Positions 30,390 through 38,447 of a stretch of 64,000 nt of DNA are shown one piece after another. A model generated the notes under the pieces. It did not search any database, had not been told where the DNA came from, and saw nothing but the letters and a program-made list of their open reading frames with translations. Source of the stretch: Methylobacterium sp. Leaf99 (lineage in GTDB: Bacteria; Pseudomonadota; Alphaproteobacteria; Rhizobiales; Beijerinckiaceae); assembly GCF_001422375.1 (NCBI RefSeq), contig NZ_LMMU01000007.1:474184-538183 (forward strand), given 5' to 3'. Each line of letters starts with the position of its first letter. Positions within the stretch are counted from its first letter, which is position 1. A program made the position numbers and the translations under genes.

Positions 30390-31130
30390 ATGCAGAACGC
30401 AATGTTCGTGGGGGTCTCGAGCCAGGTCGCGCTTCAGCGCGAGCTGGAGGTGATCGCCAACAACATGGCCAACGTCTCCACCAACGGCTTCAAGGCGCGC
30501 AACTCGCGCTTCCAGGAATACCTGATGCCGGTGGCGAGCGCGGATTCGTTCCAGAAGCCGGATCGGCGCGTGTCCTACGTCATCGACCAGGGTACCGCCC
30601 TCGATCTCGGCCAGGGGCCCATCGAGCAGACCGGCAATCCCCTCCACATTGCGGTGCGGGGCGAGGCCTTCCTCGTCGTGCGGACGCCTTCGGGGGACCG
30701 CTACACCCGCAACGGCGCCTTCGAGACCGATGCGCAGGGCAACCTCGTCACCAGCGACGGCTACGCCGTGCAGGGCGATGGCGGCCCGATCCAGATCAGC
30801 CCGCAGGAGACCGGCATCGCCATCGGCCCCGACGGGACGGTCTCGACCAACCTCGGCATCCGCGGCCGGGTCCGGCTCGTGACCTTCGCCAACCCGCAGG
30901 CCCTCACCAACGAAGGCGCCAACCTCTACGCCTCCACCGCCGCGCCGACCCCGGCGGGTCTGGCCGGTCGCGTCGAGTCGGGCGCCCTGGAGCGCTCCAA
31001 CGTCAAGCCGGTCATCGAGATGACCCGGCTGATGGACGTGAATCGCACCTACACCATGGTTTCCGGCGTGATCTCGCGCCTCGACGAGTTGCGCGGCACG
31101 GCGATCCGTCGCCTCGCCGACGTCGCTTAA
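30390..31130 (+). CDS. flgF: Flagellar rod protein FlgF
   Basis: A 246-residue proximal rod subunit and first of flgF-flgG-flgA-flgH. The N-terminal rod motif is VSSQVALQRELEVIANNMANVSTNGFKARNSRFQEYL and the C-terminal helix is MTRLMDVNRTYTMVSGVISRLDELRGTAIRRL. The ATG at 30390 matches homologues. It lies 44 bp downstream of the sigma-54 element. Confidence 0.96.
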   Translation: MQNAMFVGVSSQVALQRELEVIANNMANVSTNGFKARNSRFQEYLMPVASADSFQKPDRRVSYVIDQGTALDLGQGPIEQTGNPLHIAVRGEAFLVVRTPSGDRYTRNGAFETDAQGNLVTSDGYAVQGDGGPIQISPQETGIAIGPDGTVSTNLGIRGRVRLVTFANPQALTNEGANLYASTAAPTPAGLAGRVESGALERSNVKPVIEMTRLMDVNRTYTMVSGVISRLDELRGTAIRRLADVA

Positions 31131-31142
31131 GGATCAGCACCC

Positions 31143-31934
31143 ATGCGCGCGCTCTACGCCGCCGCCACCGGCATGGCGGCCCAGGAACTCAACGTCCAGG
31201 TCATCTCCAACAACATCGCCAACCTTCGGACCACCGGCTACAAGCGCCAGCAGCCGCATTTCCAGGATCTGCTCTACCAGAACCTGCGCCGGGCCGGCTC
31301 CTCGACCTCGGACCAGAACACCCAGCTCCCGGCGGGCCTGGCCATCGGCTCGGGCGTCAAGACCACCTCGACGGCCCGGGTGATGTCGCAGGGCACGCTC
31401 ACCTCGACGGAAAAGGACTACGACGTCGCCATCCGCGGCGAGGGCATGTTCCGCGTCACCATGCCGGACGGGCGCACGGCCTATACCCGCGACGGCTCGT
31501 TCGACCTGTCCGCGCAGGGCCAACTCGTCACCCGCGACGGCTACCTCGTCGATCCCGGCATCACGGTGCCGAACAACGCCACGTCCGTGACCATCAGCGC
31601 GCAGGGCGCGGTGCAGGCGACGGTGCCGGGACAGACGGCGCCGCAGGCCCTAGGGCAGTTCCAGTTGGCGCGCTTCGTCAACAAGGTCGGCCTCGAATCC
31701 ATCGGCGACAACCTGTTCATCGAGACCGCCGCGTCGGGACCGGCCATTGCCGCGACGCCGGGGTCGGAGGGGTTCGGCAACCTGCAGCAGAGCTACCTCG
31801 AAGAGGCCAACGTCAATGCGGTCACCGAAATCTCGTCCCTGATCGCGGCCCAGCGCGCCTACGAGATGAATTCGAAGGTCGTCACCGCCGCCGACCAGAT
31901 GATGTCCACCACCTCGCAGATGTTCCGCGGTTGA
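31143..31934 (+). CDS. flgG: Flagellar distal rod protein FlgG
   Basis: A 263-residue distal rod subunit of normal length. It begins MRALYAAATGMAAQELNVQVISNNIANLRTTGYKRQ and ends with the diagnostic LEEANVNAVTEISSLIAAQRAYEMNSKVVTAADQMMSTTSQM. The gap from flgF is 12 bp, so co-transcription is near certain. Confidence 0.97.
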   Translation: MRALYAAATGMAAQELNVQVISNNIANLRTTGYKRQQPHFQDLLYQNLRRAGSSTSDQNTQLPAGLAIGSGVKTTSTARVMSQGTLTSTEKDYDVAIRGEGMFRVTMPDGRTAYTRDGSFDLSAQGQLVTRDGYLVDPGITVPNNATSVTISAQGAVQATVPGQTAPQALGQFQLARFVNKVGLESIGDNLFIETAASGPAIAATPGSEGFGNLQQSYLEEANVNAVTEISSLIAAQRAYEMNSKVVTAADQMMSTTSQMFRG

Positions 31935-31951
31935 TCGGGAGCGCTCCAGCC

Positions 31952-33004
31952 ATGTACGCCCTGAGATGTGTTCACCCGACCATTCGACCCCGTGTCGCGC
32001 CGGTCAATCCGGCGATGGTCGTTCGCGCTCTACTCGCGCTCCTGGCGCTTGGACTTCTCACCCTGCCGGTGCTGGCGGAGGGGCCGGCGCAGCGCCTGCG
32101 CCTGCGCGGCGACGTCACGGCGCGCGGCGACGTGCTGACATTGGGCGATCTCGTGGAGGGTGCGAGCCCGGATCTCTCGGCGCGCCCGCTGTTCCGCGCG
32201 CCGTCACTCGGGGCCAGTGGAACGATCCAGGCCCGGCGCATCGCCGAGGCCGTAACGGCCCTCGGGCTCGGTGAGATCGAGACCGGCGGGCGCGTTCAGG
32301 TCGCGGTCCAGCGCGCGGCCCGGCGCGTCGCCCAGCCCGAGATCGAGGCCGCCCTGAAACGGTCCCTCGAGACGGCCTACGGACTCGACGGCCGCACCCT
32401 GGCGATCCGCCTCGACGGCGATGCCCCGGTGCTGCTCGCCCCCGTCGACCTCGACGGCCAGGCCACCGCCCTCGACCTCACCTACGATCCGCGCTCGCGG
32501 CGGCTCGCCGCCCTGGTGACGCTCGGCGAGCGCCAGGCGTCGCTCCGGGTCACCGGCCTCGTCATGGAGATTCGCGAGGTCGTCGTCCTCGGCCGGCAGC
32601 TCAATCGCGGCGAGGCCATCACCGCCGCCGACTTCACCCTCGAGCGCCGGCCCAGGGAAGCGGTCCCCACCGATGCCCGGACGGGTGCGGCAGACCTGCC
32701 CGGTCAGGTGGCGCAGCGGGCCTTGAGCACCGGCGCGATCCTGCGCGGCGGCGATGTCGCGCCCCCGGACCTCGTCCTGCGCGGCGAGGCCGTCACCATC
32801 GTGTTCGACGCACCCGGCCTCGCCCTGTCCCTGCGGGGGCAGGCCAACGAGAGCGGCCGCCTCGGCGCCACGATCACCGTGACCAATCCGGTCTCGAAGA
32901 AGGTGCTGCCCGCCACCGTCACCGGACCGGGCCGGGTCTCCGTCGGCCCGGCCCCCGCACCGGTCCAGCGGCAGGCCAACGCCGCCCTCGACGGCGCCCG
33001 GTGA
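31952..33004 (+). CDS. flgA: P-ring assembly chaperone FlgA
   Basis: FlgA is a periplasmic chaperone for the P-ring protein FlgI. The 350-residue protein has a signal peptide (hydrophobic stretch about 24-42, ending VLAEG), an N-terminal domain and a C-terminal SAF-type domain (VVVLGRQLNRGEAITAADFTLERRP ... GAILRGGDVAPPDLVLRGEAVTIVFDAPGL). ATG 31952 has GGGAG upstream; ATG 32015 is the alternative and also keeps the signal. Its stop overlaps the flgH GTG. Confidence 0.93.
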   Translation: MYALRCVHPTIRPRVAPVNPAMVVRALLALLALGLLTLPVLAEGPAQRLRLRGDVTARGDVLTLGDLVEGASPDLSARPLFRAPSLGASGTIQARRIAEAVTALGLGEIETGGRVQVAVQRAARRVAQPEIEAALKRSLETAYGLDGRTLAIRLDGDAPVLLAPVDLDGQATALDLTYDPRSRRLAALVTLGERQASLRVTGLVMEIREVVVLGRQLNRGEAITAADFTLERRPREAVPTDARTGAADLPGQVAQRALSTGAILRGGDVAPPDLVLRGEAVTIVFDAPGLALSLRGQANESGRLGATITVTNPVSKKVLPATVTGPGRVSVGPAPAPVQRQANAALDGAR

Positions 33005-33786
33005 TCGCCATGGTCCACAACGCTTCCAGCACGGTCCCGATGACCCACCGCGTTCGCCCCGCCCTCGCCGTCGCGCTCCTGTGCACGGGCCTGGCCGCCT
33101 GCAACACCGCCGACCGGCTCTCGCAGATCGGCGCGACGCCGGCCCTGTCGGCCATCGAGGACCCGACGTCCCAGGCCGGCTACAAGCCCGTGCGCCTGCC
33201 GATGCCCGAGGTCCAGCCGGTCTCCTACGCGCCGAACTCCCTGTGGCGCACGGGATCGCGGGCGTTCTTCAAGGATCAGCGCGCGGCCCGCATCGGCGAC
33301 CTCGTGACCGTGAAGGTCAACGTCACCGACAAGGCCAACCTCAACAACGAGACCAAGCGCTCGCGCTCCAACGCCGAGGGGTTCGGCCTGCCCAACGCCT
33401 TCGGCCTGGAGAAGAGCGCCGGCATCGCCGCCGCCGGCATCGCCGCCGACAAGCTCCTCAACGCCACCTCGACCACGTCGAGCGACGGCACCGGCTCGGT
33501 CCAGCGCAACGAGACCGTCACCACCAGCATCGCCGCCATCGTCACGCAGATCCTGCCCAACGGCAATCTCGTGGTGGAGGGCAAGCAGGAGATCCGCATC
33601 AACTTCGAGGTGCGCGAGCTCATCGTCGCCGGCGTGGTCCGGCCCGAGGACATCGAATCCGACAACACCATCGAGTCGTCCAAGATCGCCCAGGCCCGCA
33701 TCGCCTACGGCGGAAGGGGCCAGATCACCGACGTCCAGCAGCCGCGCTACGGCCAGCAGATCGTGGACGTGCTGCTGCCGTTCTGA
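33001..33786 (+). CDS. flgH: Flagellar L-ring lipoprotein FlgH
   Basis: FlgH forms the outer-membrane L-ring bushing. The 261-residue product has a lipoprotein signal with lipobox Leu-Ala-Ala-Cys (CTGLAAC) and the family core SLWRTGSRAFFKDQRAARIGDLVTVKVNV, ILPNGNLVVEGKQEIRIN and a C-terminal GQQIVDVLLPF. GTG 33001 overlaps the flgA stop (GTGA); in-frame ATGs at 33010 and 33040 are alternatives, the latter giving the most typical signal-peptide length. Confidence 0.95.
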   Translation: MIAMVHNASSTVPMTHRVRPALAVALLCTGLAACNTADRLSQIGATPALSAIEDPTSQAGYKPVRLPMPEVQPVSYAPNSLWRTGSRAFFKDQRAARIGDLVTVKVNVTDKANLNNETKRSRSNAEGFGLPNAFGLEKSAGIAAAGIAADKLLNATSTTSSDGTGSVQRNETVTTSIAAIVTQILPNGNLVVEGKQEIRINFEVRELIVAGVVRPEDIESDNTIESSKIAQARIAYGGRGQITDVQQPRYGQQIVDVLLPF

Positions 33787-33858
33787 GGCGCTCGTCGGGA
33801 CCGGCTCTCCAGTGCCGAGGGCGGAGCCGGTTTGCGGCCGGACGCTCCGCCGGGCTGC

Positions 33859-34035
33859 TCAGTGCTCCGTACCCGGACGGTTCGGGCGCGGGGCCTCGCC
33901 GTGATCCTTGACGAAGGCGGAGCGCTCGGGATCGTTCTTCTTCGCCGCGACGCGGGCGCGCTGCCACAGGGCGACGCCGATGACGAGGCCGAGGGTCACG
34001 ACGGCGAGGACGAGGACGAGCACTTCATTGTTCAT
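33859..34035 (-). CDS. Small single-pass membrane protein, 58 residues
   Basis: A short open frame with a convincing product: a 22-residue hydrophobic segment at residues 3-24 (NEVLVLVLAVVTLGLVIGVALW), then a positively charged, hydrophilic tail (RARVAAKKNDPERSAFVKDH) ending in GTEH. Positive-inside charges predict a cytosolic C-terminus. It converges with flgH and stands apart from dksA by 213 bp. No family recognised. Base use follows neighbouring genes, supporting real coding. Confidence 0.65.
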   Translation of the reverse strand: MNNEVLVLVLAVVTLGLVIGVALWQRARVAAKKNDPERSAFVKDHGEAPRPNRPGTEH

Positions 34036-34248
34036 GGCGTTGTCTCCCGGACGATTCTGTTGTCGTCGGGAAGCCGGCTGGAAGTCCTAAGGTTCCACCG
34101 CCCCTGCGTCGGGCTTCGTCAAGTCACCGGATTGCGTCGAGGAAGTGATCGCGTTGCGCCCGATCAAAAGGGATCTCACGCAGCGCCAAGTGTTTGATGG
34201 GGACTGAATTCCGGCGCCGCGCCGCCTTCGGCCCTGTCCGACGAAAGC

Positions 34249-34668
34249 TCAATCGTCGCGGTAGACCCGCTCGCGGCGCTCGTGCCGTTCCTGGGCCTCC
34301 AGGGACAGGGTGGCGATGGGACGGGCGTCGAGGCGCTTCAGGGAGATCGGCTCGCCCGTCTCCTCGCAATAGCCGTAGGAGCGGTCCTCGATGCGGGCCA
34401 GGGCGGCGTCGATCTTGCCGGTGAGCTTGCGCTGGCGGTCGCGGGCGCGCAGCTCGATGGCGCGGTCGGTCTCCGACGAGGCGCGATCGGCGAGATCGGG
34501 ATGGTTCTCGTTCTCGCTCTGGAGGGCGACGAGGGTGTCCTGCGCCTCGCGCAAGATGTCGGATTTCCAACCCAAGAGTTTCCGGCGGAAGTACTCGCGC
34601 TGCCGATCATTCATGAAAGGCTCGCTCTCGCTCGGTACGTAGCCGTCCTCGAGTGTGATCTTCGCCAT
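34249..34668 (-). CDS. dksA: DksA-type RNA polymerase regulator
   Basis: DksA works with ppGpp at the RNA polymerase secondary channel to adjust rRNA and stress promoters. The 139-residue protein has the coiled-coil region (FRRKLLGWKSDILREAQDTLVALQSENENHPDLADRASSETDRAIELR) with the acidic tip, and the C-terminal DRSYGYCEETGEPISLKRLDARPIATLSLEAQERHERRE. Only one of the four zinc-finger cysteines remains, the usual alphaproteobacterial form. ATG 34668 fits the family. Confidence 0.93.
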   Translation of the reverse strand: MAKITLEDGYVPSESEPFMNDRQREYFRRKLLGWKSDILREAQDTLVALQSENENHPDLADRASSETDRAIELRARDRQRKLTGKIDAALARIEDRSYGYCEETGEPISLKRLDARPIATLSLEAQERHERRERVYRDD

Positions 34669-34862
34669 TCGCGCCCCTCGCAAGTCCGTCGCGGTCAGTC
34701 TGCGGCGATATTTTGCGTGGCTATAATGCAGGGAACGGTCCACGACAACGCGGGGATACCACAGGGAGGCAGGATCGTAACAGATGGAGCGTGCGCTGCG
34801 GCAAACACGCAACGGCTGTAGGGCGTGCCGGCGCCTCCCGGCCAAGGGTCCGGGCGGTCGGA

Positions 34863-36227
34863 TCAGAACTGAAAGTAGATGAAGGCGTAGTTCGCGTCCT
34901 CGCCGATCCGCAGCAGCAGGGCGACGAACAGCAGGCCGAAGCCAAGGGCCGCGAGGCGGCCGGGCGGCGTGCGCTGCACGACGGTCCAGGCCGTGGGGCC
35001 GAGGCAGGCGAGGGCCGCCGCCGGCGCCAGGGTGCGCCAGGACAGCCCGGTGCCCAGGGGCGCCTGTCCGACGAGACCGCCGAGGATCCGGAGCGCCGTC
35101 GGGAGATCGGGGGCGCGGAACAGCACCCAGGTCACGGCGACGAAGCCGAAGGTGAGGCACCAGCCGAGGGCCGCCGGCATGGCGAGCCCCGCCCGCCGCC
35201 ACAGCAGGCCGAGGCCGAGGCCGAGGCCATGGGCGGCGCCCCAGGCCACGAAGGTGAGGCCGGCGCCGTGCCACAGGCCGCCAAGGGTCATGGTGGCGCC
35301 GAGGGCGAGGAGCTGGCGGGCGAGGCCGCGGCGGTTGCCGCCCAAGGGAACGTAGAGGTAGTCGCGCAGGAAGCGCGACAGGGTCATGTGCCAGCGCCGC
35401 CAGAACTCCCGCAGGGAGGTGGCCCGATACGGACGGTCGAAGTTCGGCGGCAGGACGATCCCGAACATCAGGCCGAGCCCCAGGGCCATGTCGGTGTAGC
35501 CGGAGAAGTCGAAGTAGATCTGGAAGGTGAAGCCGAGCGCCGCCTGCCAGGCCTGTGCCACGGTCACGGTGGCGCCGGACGCCGCCAGTTCGAAGACCGG
35601 ATTGACGATCCCCGCGAGGGGATCGCCGAAGAACACCTTCTTCGTCAGCCCGAGGCAGAGCAGCATCAGCCCCTGCCCGACGCGCTCGGGCGCGACGGGC
35701 GCGCGCTCGGCGAACTGGTGCATCACCTCGCGCCAGCGCACGAGGGGCCCGGCGAGCACCTGCGGGAAGAACGCGATGTAGAGGGCATAGGCCCTGAGGC
35801 CGAAGGCGGGGGCCCGGCCGGCCCGGAGGTCGGCGAGATACATGCAGTGGTGGAAGGTGAAGAACGAGATGCCGAGCGGCAGGGCGAGGCCGGCATGGCC
35901 GAGGTCCACCCCGGGAATCCAGGCGACGAGGTCGGCGAGGAAATCAAGGTACTTGAAGACCGCCAGGGCCGCGAGGTTCAGCGCGATGGCGAGGGGGATC
36001 AGACCGTGCGGGCGCTTCCGGAGATAGGCCCGGGCGACCAGCCAGTTCGCCAGGATGGACACGGCCAGCAACGGGACGAAGCGCGGGTCCCACCATCCGT
36101 AGAACACGAACGACAGGAGAAGCAGGCAGTCGGGCCGCGCGGCCGGGCGCCACCGCAGCACCACGGCGTGGAGCCCGAGGGCGACGGGCAGGAAGCCCAG
36201 CAGGAAGACGATGGAGTTGAACAGCAT
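34863..36227 (-). CDS. MBOAT family O-acyltransferase (AlgI-like)
   Basis: A 454-residue membrane-bound O-acyltransferase predicted to move acetyl groups across the inner membrane to a polysaccharide acetyltransferase partner. It has about ten membrane helices, the segments SFFTFHHCMYLADLRAG and FDFSGYTDMALGLGLMFGI, REFWRRWHMTLSRFLRDYLYVPLGGNRRG, and the catalytic His in LGGLWHGAGLTFVAWGAAHG. No AlgJ/AlgX-type partner is adjacent, so the acceptor is unknown. The rfb operon is in the same window but far away. Confidence 0.92.
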   Translation of the reverse strand: MLFNSIVFLLGFLPVALGLHAVVLRWRPAARPDCLLLLSFVFYGWWDPRFVPLLAVSILANWLVARAYLRKRPHGLIPLAIALNLAALAVFKYLDFLADLVAWIPGVDLGHAGLALPLGISFFTFHHCMYLADLRAGRAPAFGLRAYALYIAFFPQVLAGPLVRWREVMHQFAERAPVAPERVGQGLMLLCLGLTKKVFFGDPLAGIVNPVFELAASGATVTVAQAWQAALGFTFQIYFDFSGYTDMALGLGLMFGIVLPPNFDRPYRATSLREFWRRWHMTLSRFLRDYLYVPLGGNRRGLARQLLALGATMTLGGLWHGAGLTFVAWGAAHGLGLGLGLLWRRAGLAMPAALGWCLTFGFVAVTWVLFRAPDLPTALRILGGLVGQAPLGTGLSWRTLAPAAALACLGPTAWTVVQRTPPGRLAALGFGLLFVALLLRIGEDANYAFIYFQF

Positions 36228-36328
36228 GTGCGCCGGCCCACGGGTGCGACGGATCGCAGCCCGTCCGCGTGTCCGGGTTCAGGGATGGTGCGGCTTGTCG
36301 GGGATCGACGCGGGGGCGTCAACGGCAG

Positions 36329-36482
36329 GCCCCGCCGGGATCTCGTTTCAAGCCCCGCCGGGGTCCCGTTTCAAGCCCCGCCGGGGATCTCGTTTCAGGC
36401 CCCGCCCAGGATGCCGATTCAGGTCGGGCCGGGATCTTGTTCAAGCCTGCCGGACACATCGGTTCAAGCCCCGCCGGGGAAC
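36329..36482. repeat. Decaying tandem repeat, about 23-bp unit
   Basis: Seven head-to-tail units of 22-24 bp start with GCCCCGCCGGG and end with TTTCAA/G. Units 1-3 are nearly identical (GCCCCGCCGGGGTCCCG, GCCCCGCCGGGGATCTCG), units 4-6 diverge, and unit 7 is partial. It lies in the 364-bp gap between the MBOAT gene and the stress gene at 36592. It is not a CRISPR: there are no unique spacers. Confidence 0.85.
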
Positions 36483-36539
36483 GCGGCCATGCCGTCCTGC
36501 GACAGAATCCGCCCATCCCCCGTCATCCGCCGGCGGCCA

Positions 36540-36564
36540 GGAACCATGCCCGATGGGCCACGTT
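36540..36564 (+). promoter_or_regulatory. EcfG-type general stress promoter
   Basis: GGAAC (36540-36544), 16-bp spacer, CGTT (36561-36564) matches the consensus of EcfG, the PhyR-controlled general stress sigma factor of Methylobacterium and other alphaproteobacteria. It is 27 bp before the start codon of the DUF2171 gene, an ideal position. Confidence 0.75.
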
Positions 36565-36591
36565 GGGCTCGGCTGAAACAGAGTGGTGATC

Positions 36592-36825
36592 ATGAGCACC
36601 GAAGACATTCGCGAGCACATGCCCGTCATCGGATCGGATGATGTCCACGTCGGAACCGTCGATCATCTTGAGGGACAGCGTATCAAGATGACGAAGACTG
36701 ACGAAGATGCGGGCGGTAAGCACCATTATCTTCACATCGATTCCATCGCATCGGTCGCGGACGGGCGCATCACGCTCAATCGCACGGCGGCGCAGGCCAA
36801 GGACGAGTGGGCCACGGCCGACTGA
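36592..36825 (+). CDS. DUF2171 (PRC-barrel-like) stress protein
   Basis: A 77-residue protein beginning MSTEDIREHMPVIGSDDVHVGTVDHLEGQRIKM with a following HYLHIDSIASVADGRITLNR strand pattern, as in DUF2171/PRC-barrel small proteins. Biochemical role is unknown. The EcfG-type promoter just upstream indicates induction under general stress, and the next gene is a stress-linked ferritin-like protein. ATG 36592 fits the family start. Confidence 0.85.
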   Translation: MSTEDIREHMPVIGSDDVHVGTVDHLEGQRIKMTKTDEDAGGKHHYLHIDSIASVADGRITLNRTAAQAKDEWATAD

Positions 36826-36997
36826 GTTTCCCTCGTCTTTCGGTGATACGCACGAAGGATCGCACTGATCTATAAAACTCGGTAGCAAGCTTGTGTCTTG
36901 TCGTGCTCTGGTGCGACGAGCCGGCATTCCCTTCGCCGGAGGGCAGGTCAGATCCGGCGCCGCAATCCATCGCTCCAACCTCAGAGAGACCGAACCC

Positions 36998-37609
36998 ATG
37001 GCCGCCAAGCAGAAGACCCTCGCGGACGCCTTCTACGAGACCCTGAAGGACGTGTACTACGCCGAGAAGCAGTCCGTCCGCGCCCTCAAGAAGTCCGCCA
37101 AGGCTGCGGAGAACGACGAGCTGCGCCAGGCCTTCACCGCGCATGCGGAAGAGAGCGCCCATCAGGTCGAGCGGCTCGGCCAGGTGTTCGAGATCATCGG
37201 CAAGCCGGCCCGTTCCAAGACCTGCGAGGCGATGCAGGGCATCACCTCGGAGATGGAAGAGGATCTTGAGGATTTCGGCGACAGCCCTGCCGCCGACGCC
37301 GTGCTCATCGGCTGCGCCCAGGCGGTGGAGCATTACGAGATCGCCCGCTACGGCACCCTGAAGACCTGGGCGCGCCAGCTCGGCCACGAGGACGCGGCGA
37401 AGCTCCTCGAAGAGACCCTCGAGGAGGAGAAGAAGACCGACGCGCTCCTGAGCGAGATCGCCGAGCGGATCAACACGGAGGGCTCGGAGACGGATGCGGC
37501 CGACGGCGACGCGCCGCGCGGCAAGGCGGCGAAGGGCAAGGCCAAGGCCGACGAGGCCGATGACCTGGAAGAGCCGGCCAAGGGCACGAAGGCGAAGACC
37601 AAGGGCTGA
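36998..37609 (+). CDS. Ferritin-like DUF892 (YciE/YciF) protein
   Basis: A 203-residue four-helix-bundle protein. The DUF892 pattern is clear: LADAFYETLKDVYYAEKQSVRALKKSAKAA, then HAEESAHQVERLGQVFEIIGK, VLIGCAQAVEHYEIARYGTLKTWA and LLEETLEEEKKTDALLSEIAE, with Glu/His residues placed to bind two metals. The last 45 residues are a Lys/Ala/Asp-rich tail. The family is stress-induced in enterics; activity is unproven. A strong hairpin follows. Confidence 0.9.
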   Translation: MAAKQKTLADAFYETLKDVYYAEKQSVRALKKSAKAAENDELRQAFTAHAEESAHQVERLGQVFEIIGKPARSKTCEAMQGITSEMEEDLEDFGDSPAADAVLIGCAQAVEHYEIARYGTLKTWARQLGHEDAAKLLEETLEEEKKTDALLSEIAERINTEGSETDAADGDAPRGKAAKGKAKADEADDLEEPAKGTKAKTKG

Positions 37610-37643
37610 TCCTCGGTTCGCAGCACGACGAGACGCGGCTTCA

Positions 37644-37677
37644 GGCCCTACCCGATCCGCGAGGATCGGGTAGGGCC
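37644..37677 (+). terminator. Hairpin terminator after DUF892 gene
   Basis: A perfect 14-bp stem (GGCCCTACCCGATC with GATCGGGTAGGGCC) and 6-nt loop lie 35 bp after the stop. The T-tail is poor (TTCGTGTG), but the stem sits between the convergent DUF892 and fliX genes and could serve both. Confidence 0.7.
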
Positions 37678-37704
37678 TTCGTGTGTCTGCGGGCGTCGCG
37701 GGTT

Positions 37705-38130
37705 TCAGGCGGCGCGGGAGGCCGAAAGCTTGGCGAGCTCCACCGCCGCCCGCAATTCGATGTCGGCGATGAGGCCGTCGAGGCGGGGGTCGCCGCTGTC
37801 GCCGCTCCGCTGCGACAGGCGCCCGGCGATGGCCTGGAGGTCCCGGGTCGAGACCCGGCCCATGATGAGGGAGGCCTTCAGGCGGTCGAGGCCGTCGAGG
37901 AGGTCGTGACCGCGCCGGGTCGCACGGCGGCGGCGCTCCTCGGGCGTGTCGGCGTTGGTCTGGAGGGTGAGGATGGCGTCGAGGCCGGCCAGCGACGCGG
38001 CCGGTGTCGCGGCGGCGCTCGTGGTCGTGGCCGGGGCCTGTCCGAGGGCGAAGGCCGGGCCCCCTTCCGGGCGGCGCGGCGCGGCGGCCGCACCCGTGGG
38101 CGCCGCGGCGAAGCGGGGGTCGATGCGCAT
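37705..38130 (-). CDS. fliX: Flagellar assembly regulator FliX
   Basis: FliX couples flagellar class II assembly to sigma-54/FlbD-dependent transcription in Caulobacter. The 141-residue protein has an Ala/Pro-rich start and the conserved C-terminal part GLDAILTLQTNADTPEERRRRATRRGHDLLDGLDRLKASLIMGRVSTRDLQAIAGRL. ATG 38130 fits homologues. It is divergent from flgI, the same arrangement as in Caulobacter, with a CtrA-like site and a sigma-54 element between them. Confidence 0.9.
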   Translation of the reverse strand: MRIDPRFAAAPTGAAAAPRRPEGGPAFALGQAPATTTSAAATPAASLAGLDAILTLQTNADTPEERRRRATRRGHDLLDGLDRLKASLIMGRVSTRDLQAIAGRLSQRSGDSGDPRLDGLIADIELRAAVELAKLSASRAA

Positions 38131-38266
38131 GGTGGGACGACCGTTCCGAACCCGCGCGGCCCCTCCATCCGCCCCGGACCCGCGCGGCACCGGAGGGCGG
38201 CCGATCCGGTCCCCGCGAAGCGGGAACCCAGGATCGGTGCGAGACGGCAGAATCCGGCCGGGATGG

Positions 38267-38281
38267 TTAAACATCCGTGAA
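38267..38281. promoter_or_regulatory. CtrA-like box upstream of fliX
   Basis: TTAA-ACATCCG-TGAA (followed by C) differs from TTAA-N7-TTAAC at one base. It is 137 bp upstream of fliX in the fliX/flgI divergent region. In Caulobacter fliX is a CtrA target; that parallel raises confidence. Confidence 0.5.
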
Positions 38282-38396
38282 CATCCCGGCAGAACCTGCC
38301 GGGTCGACACGGAGCGTGCCGGGTCGGATCGATGGCGTGCGCCGCAGGGCCTGGAATAATTCGTTCAATTCCAAGGGTTTACAGAAACCCCATGGT

Positions 38397-38412
38397 TGGC
38401 ACGCTCCTGGCA
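38397..38412 (+). promoter_or_regulatory. Sigma-54 promoter of flgI operon
   Basis: TGGCACG-CTCC-TGGCA has the GG-N10-GC spacing and one mismatch in the -12 element. It ends 35 bp before the flgI ATG. The corresponding Caulobacter promoter is also sigma-54 dependent. Confidence 0.7.
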
Positions 38413-38447
38413 CGTTGGGGGAACTCGACCCCTCATCGAAGCGCACC

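Noticed and set aside
36329-36482. Possible CRISPR array
   Set aside because: Units are contiguous and diverging with no unique spacers, and no cas genes are present.
34713-36641. Plus-strand frame spanning the MBOAT gene and tandem repeat, giving FQAPPG-like peptides
   Set aside because: Most of it is antisense to a clear membrane enzyme; the repeated peptide is a by-product of the DNA repeat.
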